A DNA stretch of 64,000 nucleotides from Nocardiopsis potens DSM 45234 (GCF_000341105.1 NZ_ANBB01000045.1:1-64000); one strand, 5' to 3'; positions 7,766 through 16,915 are shown, numbered from the stretch's first letter. Notes: a model not told the origin generated them from the sequence alone. A program made the numbers and translations.

Positions 7766-10269
7766 CCACCTGCACCGACCGGGCGTGCGGCGGGACCGTC
7801 GAGGACGGCTTCTGCACGGTGTGCGGCCTGGCCCCGTCCCGGGCGCCGGCCGCGGCCGCCCCGGCGGCGCCCCCCGCGCCTCCGTCACCTCCCGCGTCTC
7901 CATCACCTCCCGCACCTCAGGCGCCGCCCGGACCCGCGCCCGAGCCGGCGTCCGGGCCGGGGTCCGGGCCCGTGCCCGAGCCGGCATCCGGACCGCCGTC
8001 CGGACCGGCCCCCGGGTCGGCGCCCACCGCCGCACCGGCGCCGCGGGTGCCCCGCCCGGCGCAGGGGCCGGGCCACCCCTCGCGCCCCTCCCCGTCCGCC
8101 CGCCGCCCCGCCACCCGGGCCGGGTCGCGCCCCTCCCCGGTGAGCGGCCCCTCCGGGCGGCTGGCCACCCGCAGCACCCCCTCCGGCCGGGTGAGCCGCC
8201 GCACCGGGTCGAGCCGGCGCGGCATGCTCGGACTGGGCCTGGTGCAGGTGCCGCCGGTGCCCTACCGGGACCCGGCCACGGCGGTGATGGCCGACCCGGC
8301 CGTCGCGGAGAAGAACCGGTTCTGCGGCAACTGCGGGGAGAAGGTCGGCCGGTCCCGCGGCGACCGCCCCGGCCGCACCGAGGGGTTCTGCCGGTCCTGC
8401 GGCACCGAGTTCTCCTTCACCCCCAAGCTCCGCAAGGGCGACCTGGTGGCCGGCCAGTACGAGGTGCTGGGCGCCCTGGCGCACGGCGGGCTCGGCTGGA
8501 TCCACCTGGCCCGCGACCACAACGTCAGCGACCGCTGGGTGGTGCTCAAAGGCCTGCTGAACAGCGGCGACGCCGAAGCGCACAAGACCGCGGCGGCGGA
8601 GCGCTCCTTCCTCGCCGAGGTGGAGCACCCCAACATCGTCAAGATCATCAACTTCGTGCAGCACCCGGACCCGCGCACCGGGGTGCCGGTCGGCCACATC
8701 GTGATGGAGTACGTCGGCGGCAAGTCGCTCCGCGACCTCATCGTGGAGCAGCGCGAACGCGAGTCGGAGACCGCGAGCCTGCCGGTCGCGCAGGTCATCG
8801 CGTACGCGCTGGAGGTGCTGCGGGCCCTGGACCACCTGCACGCCAAGGGCCTGCTCTACTGCGACTTCAAACCGGACAACGTGATCCAGAGCGAGGAGCA
8901 GATCAAGCTCATCGACCTGGGCGGGGTGCGGCGCATCGAGGACGCGATCACCCCCGTCTACACCACCCCCGGCTACCGGGTCCCCGAGGCGGAGCTGCGC
9001 GAACTGGGCCCCACCGTCTCCTCCGACCTGTACACGGTGGGCCGGACCATGGCGGTGCTCAGCACCCGGTTCAGCTTCACCCGGGAGCACCCGCACACCC
9101 TGCCCGACCCGGCGCAGGCCCCGGTCTTCGAGGTCTACGAGTCCTACCACCGCTTCCTGCTGCGCACCACCCATCCCGAGCCCGACAGCCGGTTCCACAG
9201 CGCCGGCGACATGTCCGACCAGCTCACCGGGGTGCTCCGGGAGGTCCTCTCGCTCGACTCCGGGCAGGCGCACCCGGCGCCGTCCACCCTGTTCGGGCCG
9301 GAGCGGTTCCTGTCCGGCGCCGCCCCCGAGGTCCGCGCCGGCGGCGCCCCGGACGCGCTGCTCGGACCGGACACCCCGGCCGGCCTGGCCGCCACCCTCC
9401 CGGTCCCGCTGGTCGACCCGGCCGACCCGGCGGCGGGCCTGCTCGGCGGGCTGGCCGCGGGCCGCCCCGAGGAGCTGGTCGCCACCCTGGAGGCCGCCCC
9501 CTCGCCCACCCCGGAGACCCGGCTGATGCTGGCCCGGGCGCTGATCCTGTCCGGCCGCGCGGAGGAGGCCGCCGGGCCGCTCGCCGAGTTCGAGGCGCGC
9601 ATGCCCGGGGACTGGCGCACCCACTGGTACGACGCGCTCACCTCGGTCCGGCTCGGCGACTGGGCGCACGCCCGGGACCGCTTCGACGAGCTCTACTCGC
9701 ACCTGCCCGGGGAGGCCGCCCCCAAGCTCGGCCTCGCCGCCTGCCTGGAGCGCACCGGGGAGCCGGACGCCGCGGCCCGGCTGCTGGACACCGTCTGGAC
9801 CACCGACCGCTCCTACGTCGGCGCCGCGTTCCGGCTGGCCCGGATCCGGCTCGCCCAGGGCGACCGGGTCGGGGCCGCCCAGGTCCTGGACACCGTGCCC
9901 GAGCTGTCCAGTCTGTACACCGCCGCGCAGACCGCGGCGGTCACCGCCCAGGTCGCCGCGGACGGGCAGGGGGCGCTCGGCGAGGCCGACCTGACCGAGG
10001 CCGGCCGCCGGCTGGAGCGCCTCGGCCTGCAGGGCGCGGTCGGCGACCGGCTCCGCACCCGGGTCCTGGAGACCGCCCTGGACTGGGTCCTGGCCGGCGG
10101 CGCCCCGGCCCGCCCGGTCCGGCTGCTCGGCGACGACCTGGACGAAGAGGGCCTCCGCCGCAACCTGGAACGCACCTACCGCGCCCTGGCCCGCACCGCC
10201 ACCGACCCCGCCGAGCGCCGGAGGCTGGTCGACCGCGCTAACGCCCGCCGCCCGAGGACCTGGATATGA
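7762..10269 (+). CDS. pknG: Serine/threonine protein kinase PknG
   Basis: Soluble kinase of 835 residues. The N-terminus has a small Cys ribbon (CTDRACGGTVEDGFCTVCG) and a long Pro/Ala linker (about 25-150), then the rubredoxin-like module with CGNCG and CRSCG near residues 188-215. The kinase domain (about 226-500) has Lys in VVLKG, the catalytic loop YCDFKPDN near 365 and DLGG in place of DFG, all as in mycobacterial PknG. A TPR region fills the rest. In mycobacteria and corynebacteria PknG phosphorylates GarA/OdhI to control glutamate and 2-oxoglutarate metabolism, responding through GlnX and GlnH, both of which are encoded downstream here. The start overlaps the previous stop by four bases. 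Confidence 0.96.
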   Translation: MTTCTDRACGGTVEDGFCTVCGLAPSRAPAAAAPAAPPAPPSPPASPSPPAPQAPPGPAPEPASGPGSGPVPEPASGPPSGPAPGSAPTAAPAPRVPRPAQGPGHPSRPSPSARRPATRAGSRPSPVSGPSGRLATRSTPSGRVSRRTGSSRRGMLGLGLVQVPPVPYRDPATAVMADPAVAEKNRFCGNCGEKVGRSRGDRPGRTEGFCRSCGTEFSFTPKLRKGDLVAGQYEVLGALAHGGLGWIHLARDHNVSDRWVVLKGLLNSGDAEAHKTAAAERSFLAEVEHPNIVKIINFVQHPDPRTGVPVGHIVMEYVGGKSLRDLIVEQRERESETASLPVAQVIAYALEVLRALDHLHAKGLLYCDFKPDNVIQSEEQIKLIDLGGVRRIEDAITPVYTTPGYRVPEAELRELGPTVSSDLYTVGRTMAVLSTRFSFTREHPHTLPDPAQAPVFEVYESYHRFLLRTTHPEPDSRFHSAGDMSDQLTGVLREVLSLDSGQAHPAPSTLFGPERFLSGAAPEVRAGGAPDALLGPDTPAGLAATLPVPLVDPADPAAGLLGGLAAGRPEELVATLEAAPSPTPETRLMLARALILSGRAEEAAGPLAEFEARMPGDWRTHWYDALTSVRLGDWAHARDRFDELYSHLPGEAAPKLGLAACLERTGEPDAAARLLDTVWTTDRSYVGAAFRLARIRLAQGDRVGAAQVLDTVPELSSLYTAAQTAAVTAQVAADGQGALGEADLTEAGRRLERLGLQGAVGDRLRTRVLETALDWVLAGGAPARPVRLLGDDLDEEGLRRNLERTYRALARTATDPAERRRLVDRANARRPRTWI

Positions 10270-10336
10270 CCCCGCCCCCCTTCCGTGGTGAGCGAACGAC
10301 ACCGGGCCTCCCCCGCCCGTGGAAAGGCGTCAGACT

Positions 10337-11284
10337 ATGAACGGGGAGGAGACCGGGACGGGAGCGGAGGTGCTGCTGACCTGCCCGGCCTGTGACGACG
10401 TGATCGGCAGCGAAGACGAGTACTGCGAGAACTGCGGCAACCGGCTCGGCGAGGACCCGCCCGAGCCCGAACCGGAGCCGGAGCACGAGCCCGCCGAGCG
10501 GGACCGGATCGAGACGGCGCTGGGGCCCATCGCCGGCGTCACCGACCGCGGCCTGCGCCACGAGCGGAACGAGGACGCGATGGCGATGCTCACCCCGGGC
10601 TCGCGCTCGCCCGCGATGATCGGGGTGGTCTGCGACGGGGTGTCCTCCTCGCCGCGGCCCGACGACGCGTCCCTGGTCGCCGCGGAGACCGGCGCGGCCG
10701 CCGTCGCCGAGGCGCTGCGCGGCGGCGCGGACCACCGGGAGGCCGCCGCGGCCGGGCTGACCCGCGCGGCCGCCGCCGTCGCCGCGCTCGCCGGCCCGGA
10801 CGGCGCACCCGCCTGCACCTACGTGTCGGCGTCGATGCCCGAGGGCGGCGGCCCGGTCACCATCGGCTGGATCGGCGACAGCCGCGCCTACTGGCTGCCC
10901 GGCCCGGGCGCCCCCGGGCCCGCCCGCCGGCTCACCCGGGACGACTCGTGGAGCACCGCCATGGTGGAGGCGGGCGTGCTCACCGCCCAGGAGGCCGAGG
11001 AGTCGCTCTACGCGCACGCCATCACCGCCTGGCTCGGCGCCGACTCCGGCGAGGTGGACGGGCACGTCGTCACGGTCGAACCGCGCGGCCCCGGGGCCAT
11101 CGTGATCTGCTCCGACGGGCTGTGGAACTACGCGCCCGAACCCGACGAGCTGGCCGCGGTCCTGACCGGCGCGCACGGCGACCCGGCCGGGGCGGCCCGC
11201 GCCGGGGTGCGGTTCGCCCTGGACGCCGGCGGCCGGGACAACATCACCGTGGTCGTGATCAGCGTCCCCGAGGAGGTGCCGTGA
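10337..11284 (+). CDS. PP2C-type protein phosphatase with N-terminal zinc ribbon
   Basis: Predicted metal-dependent Ser/Thr phosphatase of 315 residues. An N-terminal zinc ribbon (CPACDDVIG..YCENCGNRLG, residues ~15-40) and an acidic Pro/Glu linker precede the PP2C fold. Metal and catalytic motifs are RHERNEDA, VVCDGVSSS, GWIGDSRAYW, ICSDGLWNY and GRDNITVVV. The ATG at 10337 is preferred to GTG 10319 because GGAAAGG at 10320-10326 sits nine bases before it. Placed between pknG and a VWA/FHA pair, it is the likely opposing enzyme to PknG. The stop overlaps the next start (GTGA). Confidence 0.93.
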   Translation: MNGEETGTGAEVLLTCPACDDVIGSEDEYCENCGNRLGEDPPEPEPEPEHEPAERDRIETALGPIAGVTDRGLRHERNEDAMAMLTPGSRSPAMIGVVCDGVSSSPRPDDASLVAAETGAAAVAEALRGGADHREAAAAGLTRAAAAVAALAGPDGAPACTYVSASMPEGGGPVTIGWIGDSRAYWLPGPGAPGPARRLTRDDSWSTAMVEAGVLTAQEAEESLYAHAITAWLGADSGEVDGHVVTVEPRGPGAIVICSDGLWNYAPEPDELAAVLTGAHGDPAGAARAGVRFALDAGGRDNITVVVISVPEEVP

Positions 11285-12618
11285 ACACAGCGTCCGGCGG
11301 CCCGCCCGGCTTCCGGGTGGACGTGGACCAGAACCCCTACCTTCCCGTCGGCGGCACCGAGGTGCACGCCATCGTCACCGTCGCCGCGGGCTCCGGATCC
11401 CCGCCCCCCGGCGCGGGCCCTGCCGGCGGCGGGCCGCCGCCCGCCGCCGAGGTCGTCATCATCGACGGCTCCGGCTCCATGTACGGCGAGAAGATCGTCG
11501 CCGCCAAACGGGCGGCCCGCGCCGCCGTGGACGCCCTCCGCGACGGGGTGCACTTCGGCATCGTCTGCGGCACCGGCGTCGCCCGCCTCGTCTACCCGGC
11601 CGAACCCCGCCTGGTCCCCGCCGACGCGCGCACCCGCGCCGCCGCCAAGGAGGCCGTCGGCTCCCTGGACGCCTCCGGCGGCACCCGGATGGGCACCTGG
11701 CTCACCCTCGCCGACGAGCTCTTCGCCCCGTTCGGCGCGGGCGCGCTCAAACACGCCGTGCTCCTCACCGACGGCCAGAACAACGAGCAGACCGAGGGGT
11801 TCGAGCGGATCCTGGCCCGCTGCTCCGGCCGGTTCGTCTGCGACTGCCGCGGCGTGGGCACCGACTGGAACGTCGACGAGCTGCGCCGGATCGCCTCCGC
11901 ACTCCTCGGCGACGTCGGGTTCATCCGCGACCCGGACCGGATGGCCGAGGACTTCCGCGCGCTGACCGAGCGGGCCATGGGCAAGAGCGTCGCCGACGTC
12001 GCGCTCCGGCTCTGGGCGCCCAAGGCGGCCCGGGTCCGCTTCGTCAAGCAGGTCGCCCCCGGGGTGGAGGACCTCACCGGCCGCGCCGCCGCCGGCGGGC
12101 CGCAGACCGCCGACTACCCGCTGGGCTCCTGGGGCGAGGAGAGCCGCGAGTACCACCTGTGCATCGAGGTGCCCGCGGGCGCCCCGGGGCAGCAGATGCG
12201 GGCCGGCTGGGTCAAGCTGGTCGCCCCCTCCGCCGGCGGCGCGGTGCTCGCCTCCGGCAACGTCCTCGCCGAATGGACCGAGGACGAGGCCAAGGCGACC
12301 GAGATCAACGCCCGGGTCGCGCACTACACCGGCCAGGTGGAGCTCTCCCGCGCCATCCAGGAGGGGCTCAGGGCGCGCCGGGAGGGCGACGACGAGTCGG
12401 CCACCGTCCGGCTGGGCCGCGCCGTCGCACTGGCGCACGCCTCGGGGAACCGGGCCACCGCCGAGATGCTCGGCCGGGTCGTCGACGTGGTCGACCCGGC
12501 CACCGGAACGGTCCGGCTCAAGAAGGAGGTGGAGAAGGCGGACGAGATGACCCTGGACACCTACTCCACCCGGACGGTGCGCACCCGGGGGGCGGGGGAG
12601 TCCGCGAAGGGGGAGTAG
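11281..12618 (+). CDS. von Willebrand factor type A domain protein
   Basis: A cytoplasmic protein of 445 residues with a VWA domain at about residues 55-235. The metal-ion-dependent adhesion site is intact: DGSGS near 62, a Thr in SGGTRMG, and the Asp in LLTDGQNNE. A beta-rich domain follows (about 240-340) and then a helical tail (about 345-445) rich in charged residues. No signal peptide is present. VWA proteins next to kinases and PP2C phosphatases usually scaffold protein complexes; that role is inferred. The GTG start overlaps the phosphatase stop. Confidence 0.92.
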   Translation: MNTASGGPPGFRVDVDQNPYLPVGGTEVHAIVTVAAGSGSPPPGAGPAGGGPPPAAEVVIIDGSGSMYGEKIVAAKRAARAAVDALRDGVHFGIVCGTGVARLVYPAEPRLVPADARTRAAAKEAVGSLDASGGTRMGTWLTLADELFAPFGAGALKHAVLLTDGQNNEQTEGFERILARCSGRFVCDCRGVGTDWNVDELRRIASALLGDVGFIRDPDRMAEDFRALTERAMGKSVADVALRLWAPKAARVRFVKQVAPGVEDLTGRAAAGGPQTADYPLGSWGEESREYHLCIEVPAGAPGQQMRAGWVKLVAPSAGGAVLASGNVLAEWTEDEAKATEINARVAHYTGQVELSRAIQEGLRARREGDDESATVRLGRAVALAHASGNRATAEMLGRVVDVVDPATGTVRLKKEVEKADEMTLDTYSTRTVRTRGAGESAKGE

Positions 12619-12636
12619 GAAGAGGGAGGGCCTTCC

Positions 12637-13374
12637 ATGCCCAGATGCCCGGCAGGGCACCAGTCCGCGGCGCCGGACTTCTGCGACGTCTGCGGTATCC
12701 GCATGGCGCCGCGGCCGGCCGCGCGCCGCGCCGGGCCGGAGGAGGGGCCGCCGTGCCCGAACTGCTCCACGCCGCGCGCCGGGCGGTTCTGCGAGGCGTG
12801 CGGCCACGACTTCTCCCTGGACGACGCCACCCAGCCGGACGGGCGGCTGCCCGCGGTCCGCCCGGACGCGCCGCGGCCGCCCTCCGAACCGCCGCGCCGG
12901 GCCTCGGCGGCCGGCCGGACCGGCCAGTCCGGGCCGAGCGGCCCCGGCGAGAGCCGCCCCTCCGTTCCCGGCCTGTGGCGCGCCGTGATCACCGCCGACC
13001 CGGCGTTCTACCAGGCCATGGCGGACCGCGGGATGCTCGACCCGAGCCGGCTCGCCTTCCCCGCCCAGCCCCCGCGCCGCCGCGTCCCGCTGAACCGGCC
13101 GGAGGTGCACATCGGCCGGCGCAGCAGGCGGCGCGGCATCGTCCCGGAGATCGACCTGGCCGGCCCGCCGGAGGACGTCGCCGTCTCGCACCGGCACGCG
13201 GTGCTGCTCGCCCGGCCCGGCGGCGCCTGGGTCATCGTCGACCTCGGCGCGGTCAACGGCACCACCATCAACGGCACCGACAACCCGATCGAACCGCACC
13301 GCGAGTACCAGGTGCACGACGGCGACCGGGTCTACGTCGGCGCGTGGACCGTGATCACACTGCAGAAGGGGTGA
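12637..13374 (+). CDS. FHA-domain protein with two zinc ribbons
   Basis: A 245-residue phosphothreonine-reading protein. Residues 1-65 carry two Cys ribbons (CPAGHQSAAPDFCDVCG and CPNCSTPRAGRFCEACG), followed by a Pro/Arg linker. The C-terminal FHA domain (about 145-245) has the GRRS, SHRHAVL and NGTTINGT motifs that contact phosphothreonine. PknG of other actinobacteria acts through the FHA protein GarA/OdhI; this protein differs in carrying ribbons and showing no ETTS-type N-terminal phosphorylation site, so it is more likely an operon-specific reader than GarA itself. GGGAGGG lies upstream of the ATG. Confidence 0.92.
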   Translation: MPRCPAGHQSAAPDFCDVCGIRMAPRPAARRAGPEEGPPCPNCSTPRAGRFCEACGHDFSLDDATQPDGRLPAVRPDAPRPPSEPPRRASAAGRTGQSGPSGPGESRPSVPGLWRAVITADPAFYQAMADRGMLDPSRLAFPAQPPRRRVPLNRPEVHIGRRSRRRGIVPEIDLAGPPEDVAVSHRHAVLLARPGGAWVIVDLGAVNGTTINGTDNPIEPHREYQVHDGDRVYVGAWTVITLQKG

Positions 13375-13379
13375 CCCGG

Positions 13380-14825
13380 ATGGCGCAGACGCACGCACCG
13401 CCTGCGGACCCGGTTCCGCGGGCCCCCGAACCGCCCGCCCCCCGCACCGGGGCGCGCCGGGCCCGGGCCGTGCTGCGGCACTGGCTGGGCAGCGGCACCC
13501 CGGGCCGGATCCGGCTCTCCGCGCTGGCCGCCCTGGTCGCCGCCGGCCTGCTGTTCGCCGCGGCGACGGCGGCGATGTCCCAGGCCAGGGAGGGCTTCCA
13601 GGTGATCGGGAGCGGCGCCGGGGCCAAGGTCGCCGCCTCCAGCGACCTGTACCTGGCGCTCAGCGACATGGACGCCCAGACCGCCAACGTCCTGCTGGTC
13701 GGCGACGGCGACCGGGCCGAGGAGGCGGAGCGGATCTACGACCGCCGGCGCGGCGAGGCCGGCGCCGCCCTGGTGCAGGCCGCCCAGCTCGCCGAGGGCA
13801 GCGGCGCCGAGGAGCGCAACGTCCGCGAGGTCATCGACGGGCTCGGCGCCTACGAGCGGCTGGTCACCGAGGCCCGGGCCGCCGGGTCCGAGGACGGCGA
13901 GCCCTCGGACGAGGCCGTCGGCCTGTACCGGGACGCCACCGACCTGATGCGGCTGGAGCTGCTCCCCAAGGCCTACAACCTGACCCTGGACAGCGGCGCC
14001 ACCGTCCGCGTCACCTACGAGGAGAAGCGCGCCGCGGTGCTGGCCGGCGCCGGCTGGACCGCCGCCGCCGGGCTGGCCGCCGTCGCCGCCCTCGGCTGGC
14101 ACCACCGCAACCTGGCCACCCGGTTCCGCCGCCGGGTCAACCCGGCGGTGGCGGTGGCCGCCGCCGGCGCGCTGCTGCTCACCGGGGCCGCCGCCGGCAC
14201 CCTGCTGCTCCAGGCCGAGCGGATGCGCGCGGCCAAGGAGGACGGCCTGGACTCGGTGCTGGCGCTGTCCAGGGCGCACGCGATCAGCACCGGCATGCAC
14301 GGCGACCAGAGCCGGTTCCTGCTCGACGGCGGGCGGGCCGACACCTACGCGCAGGTCTACCTGGACGGTGCCCGCTCGGTGGTCTTCGTGGAGGGGGAGG
14401 ACCTGGCCGCCTACACCGCGCAGCTGGAGGAGTCGGTCGGCGCCTACCCCGACGCCGAGCTGCTCGGCCTGCTCGGGCTGGAGGCCGCCGAGCCCTCCCA
14501 GGAGGGCGGCCGGGAGCGCGCCGCCGACGTGCTCGACGCCTACCTCGCCTTCCAGCAGGCCGACGCGGAGCTGCGGGAGATCGCCCGGGACGGCTCGCGC
14601 TCCGAGGCCGTGGAGTTCCGGATGGGCGAGGCGGAGGAGGCCTACGCCGCCTACGAGTCGGCCCTGGCCGACCTGACCCGGATGCACGCCGACGCCTACG
14701 AGGAGGCCGTCGCGGCGGGCGACCGCGGGCTGCGCGGATGGGGCTGGATCCTGCCCGCCGCCGTGCTCGCGGTGGCCGCCCTGGCGGTCGCGGGCGCCTA
14801 CCCCCGATTGGCGGAGTACCGATGA
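13380..14825 (+). CDS. glnX: GlnX-like four-helix membrane sensor
   Basis: A 481-residue membrane protein with four hydrophobic segments, at about 43-63, 222-242, 258-281 and 457-478. They enclose two similar-size helical extracytoplasmic domains. In mycobacteria GlnX is such a protein, encoded with glnH and pknG, and relays binding of aspartate or glutamate by GlnH to PknG. Gene order, topology and the coupled neighbours support the same assignment; the sequence has no catalytic motif. It starts 5 bases after the FHA stop and its own stop overlaps glnH as ATGA. Confidence 0.88.
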   Translation: MAQTHAPPADPVPRAPEPPAPRTGARRARAVLRHWLGSGTPGRIRLSALAALVAAGLLFAAATAAMSQAREGFQVIGSGAGAKVAASSDLYLALSDMDAQTANVLLVGDGDRAEEAERIYDRRRGEAGAALVQAAQLAEGSGAEERNVREVIDGLGAYERLVTEARAAGSEDGEPSDEAVGLYRDATDLMRLELLPKAYNLTLDSGATVRVTYEEKRAAVLAGAGWTAAAGLAAVAALGWHHRNLATRFRRRVNPAVAVAAAGALLLTGAAAGTLLLQAERMRAAKEDGLDSVLALSRAHAISTGMHGDQSRFLLDGGRADTYAQVYLDGARSVVFVEGEDLAAYTAQLEESVGAYPDAELLGLLGLEAAEPSQEGGRERAADVLDAYLAFQQADAELREIARDGSRSEAVEFRMGEAEEAYAAYESALADLTRMHADAYEEAVAAGDRGLRGWGWILPAAVLAVAALAVAGAYPRLAEYR

Positions 14826-15715
14826 CCGACCCGACACCGCACCGCCGCCGGTCCCTCCCTGCCCGTTCGTCCCTTCCCGCCCGCACATCCCTCCCCGCCC
14901 GCGCGGCCGCCGCCGCGGCGCTGCTCTGCCTGGCGCCGCTGGCCGGCTGCTCGGCCGTGTTCGCCGGAACCTCCTCCCTGACCGGCAAGGACTCCCTGGT
15001 GGTGGGGGTCAAGGCGGACCAGCCGGGGCTGGGCCTGGAGGCCGCCGAGGGCAGGTTCGAGGGCTTCGACGTGGACGTCGCCCTCTACATCGCCGGCCAC
15101 CTGGGCATCGCCGAGGAGGACGTGGAGTTCACCGGGGTCACCTCGGCCCAGCGGGAGGACGTGATCACCGCGGGCGACGTGGACATGGTGGTCGCCACCT
15201 ACTCCATCACCGAGCAGCGCAAGAGCGTGGTGAACTTCGCCGGCCCCTACTACGTGGCGCACCAGGACATCCTGGTCGGCGCGGACGAGGAGGACGTGGA
15301 GGACGTCCGCGACCTGGAGGGCATGACGCTCTGCCAGGGCGAGGGCTCCAACTCCGCCAACCGGATCATCGAGGAGAAGGGCATCGCCGCCGAACTGGAG
15401 GAGGAGCCCGCCTACGGCGACTGCGTCACCCGCCTCGCCGACGGCTCGGTCGACGCGGTCTCCACCGACGACCTGATCCTGGCCGGCTTCCTCGCCTCCG
15501 ACCCCTCCGCCTTCCGCCTGGTCAACGCCCCGTTCACGAACGAGAAGTACGGCATCGGCATCGCGAAGGAGGACGTCGGCGGCTGCGAGGAGGTCAACCG
15601 CGCGGTCACGAAGATGTACCAGGACGGCACCGCCGAGAAGCTCCTGGACGAGTGGTTCGGCGAGACCGGCCTGGACCTGGTCACTTCGGTTCCCCAGTTC
15701 GAGGGGTGCGGCTAG
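14822..15715 (+). CDS. glnH: GlnH: amino-acid-binding lipoprotein (sensor partner of GlnX)
   Basis: A 297-residue periplasmic-type binding protein of the glutamate/glutamine family. An Arg-rich N-terminus and a hydrophobic stretch end in the lipobox LAGC near residue 41, so it is anchored to the outer face of the membrane. Family motifs include FEGFDVDVALYIA, DMVVATYSITEQRK and VNFAGPYYV. No ABC permease or ATPase genes accompany it, which fits a sensory rather than a transport role. The start overlaps the glnX stop by four bases. Its 3' end overlaps the convergent DUF397 gene by four bases. Confidence 0.94.
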   Translation: MTDPTPHRRRSLPARSSLPARTSLPARAAAAAALLCLAPLAGCSAVFAGTSSLTGKDSLVVGVKADQPGLGLEAAEGRFEGFDVDVALYIAGHLGIAEEDVEFTGVTSAQREDVITAGDVDMVVATYSITEQRKSVVNFAGPYYVAHQDILVGADEEDVEDVRDLEGMTLCQGEGSNSANRIIEEKGIAAELEEEPAYGDCVTRLADGSVDAVSTDDLILAGFLASDPSAFRLVNAPFTNEKYGIGIAKEDVGGCEEVNRAVTKMYQDGTAEKLLDEWFGETGLDLVTSVPQFEGCG

Positions 15716-15885
15716 CCCTTCACCGCCGCGATGAACGCCTCCCACTCGCCCGCGGGGAATTCGAGGTGGCCGAGGTGGCGGTTGCGGGTGTCTCGGAGGG
15801 CGGTGGTCCGCCCCTCGGCGACCTCGACGCACTCCTGGTGGCCGCCCTGGCTGTAGCTGCTCTTGTGCCATGCGAAGTCAGCCAT
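15712..15885 (-). CDS. DUF397 small protein
   Basis: A 57-residue protein starting MADFAWHKSSYSQGGHQECVEV, with the DUF397 signatures W-x-KSSYS, CVEVA and RDT near residue 32, ending in EWEAFIAAVKG. DUF397 proteins of actinomycetes are normally encoded beside XRE regulators with DUF5753, as here, and in the Scr1/Scr2 pairs of Streptomyces act as antagonists of that regulator. The start lies inside the end of the regulator gene (8-base overlap), so the two are co-translated. Confidence 0.93.
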   Translation of the reverse strand: MADFAWHKSSYSQGGHQECVEVAEGRTTALRDTRNRHLGHLEFPAGEWEAFIAAVKG

Positions 15886-16684
15886 CGAAGCCTTCCGCTT
15901 TCTCTTTGATCAGGGTCAGGGTCTGCTCGGGGCTCAGGGCGACGGCCTGGAGGCGCCCAAAGCGAAGCTTAAACCTTGCGACCTCGGGCGAGTCGTCGAT
16001 CACGCGGCCTTCGACGGCGCTCTCGGCGTAGACCACTTCCGGGCCGACCGACGGCGCGATGATCATGAAGGGCCCGAGGAGGCCGGGGTGCTCGTGCCCG
16101 GTGACGACCTGGAGGCTGATCCGGCCGGCGTCGGCGAGACCGACCAGATGGTCGAGCTGCTCCCGCATGATCTCCGGTGAGCCGATGGGGTTCTCGATGA
16201 CGCTTTCCGGCAGGACCGTGACGAGGAAAGGCCGCTCCGCCACGGCGAACCAGCGGGCGCGTTCCATCCGCTCCTCGACGCGGTCGTCCACCCAGGCGGG
16301 GGATTCCCAAAAAGAGATTGCAGCGATGAGAGAGCGGGCGTAGCGCTCGGTCTGAAGCAGCCCGGGAATGGCCTGAGCCTGGAACTGGAGGATGGAGAGC
16401 GCATCGCGCTGGACGTCCCGGATCGCACTGAGCCACGCAGGCTGGTTCGCCTCGTTCAGTGACTCCCAGAGGCGTTCGAGGCGCTCATCCCCGGTCAGCA
16501 GGGCATCGAGGGCCATGAGCAGGGCGGGCGTGGGGCGCCGTTCACCCCGCTCAAGGTTGGAGACGTGGTTGTGGTTGACGCCGATCGCGCGCCCGACGGC
16601 GCGCTGCGTCATCCTTTTCGATTCGCGAAGTTGGCGGAGGTGGGCCCCGAATCGCCTGCATACCTCCGTGTCATGAGCTCCCAT
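15878..16684 (-). CDS. XRE-family regulator with DUF5753 (Scr1 type)
   Basis: A DNA-binding regulator of 268 residues. The N-terminal helix-turn-helix is clear (LRESKRMTQRAVGRAIGVN, then HVSNLERGERRPT, residues ~18-55). The rest matches the DUF5753 effector domain, with IPGLLQTERYARSLI around residue 105 and VVTGHEHPGLLGPF near 205. I chose ATG 16684 rather than the in-frame TTG 16702 because GGAGGA lies 10 bases before the ATG. It is co-translated with DUF397. It probably binds its own upstream region, where repeated TTCTC sites occur. Confidence 0.92.
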   Translation of the reverse strand: MGAHDTEVCRRFGAHLRQLRESKRMTQRAVGRAIGVNHNHVSNLERGERRPTPALLMALDALLTGDERLERLWESLNEANQPAWLSAIRDVQRDALSILQFQAQAIPGLLQTERYARSLIAAISFWESPAWVDDRVEERMERARWFAVAERPFLVTVLPESVIENPIGSPEIMREQLDHLVGLADAGRISLQVVTGHEHPGLLGPFMIIAPSVGPEVVYAESAVEGRVIDDSPEVARFKLRFGRLQAVALSPEQTLTLIKEKAEGFDG

Positions 16685-16724
16685 GAGGCGATTGTCCTCC
16701 AAGGGGGAATGCCTCGGTAGGGTT

Positions 16725-16795
16725 TTCTGGATTTCTCCACACCTTCTCAGAATTCCGAGAAATTCTCCATGGGCTTCTCAATATTTCTCAATATT
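16725..16795. promoter_or_regulatory. TTCTC(A/C) repeat array upstream of the XRE gene
   Basis: Six TTCT half-sites on the plus strand start at 16725, 16733, 16744, 16763, 16775 and 16785. One is part of a near-perfect palindrome at 16744-16761 (TTCTCAGAATTCCGAGAA), and two form a direct repeat TTCTCAATAT (16775 and 16785). The stretch is much richer in A+T than its surroundings. It is a good candidate for the binding site of the adjacent regulator. Confidence 0.5.
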
Positions 16796-16915
16796 CGCCC
16801 TGGCGTGGAAGAACGTCATTGCAGGTGGAAGCCTTCTGGCATAGCAAGACCCCCGCGACGGTGTCGGCCGTCCGAGGGCGTGGCCATCACCCGACTCTCA
16901 CACCGAGGTGACGAC

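Noticed and set aside
10319..10336. GTG 10319 as the start of the PP2C gene
   Set aside because: The bases directly after it (GGAAAGG) are the ribosome-binding site for the ATG at 10337.
12637..13374. FHA protein called as GarA/OdhI
   Set aside because: It has zinc ribbons and lacks the N-terminal ETTS-type phosphorylation site; GarA is about 100 residues shorter.
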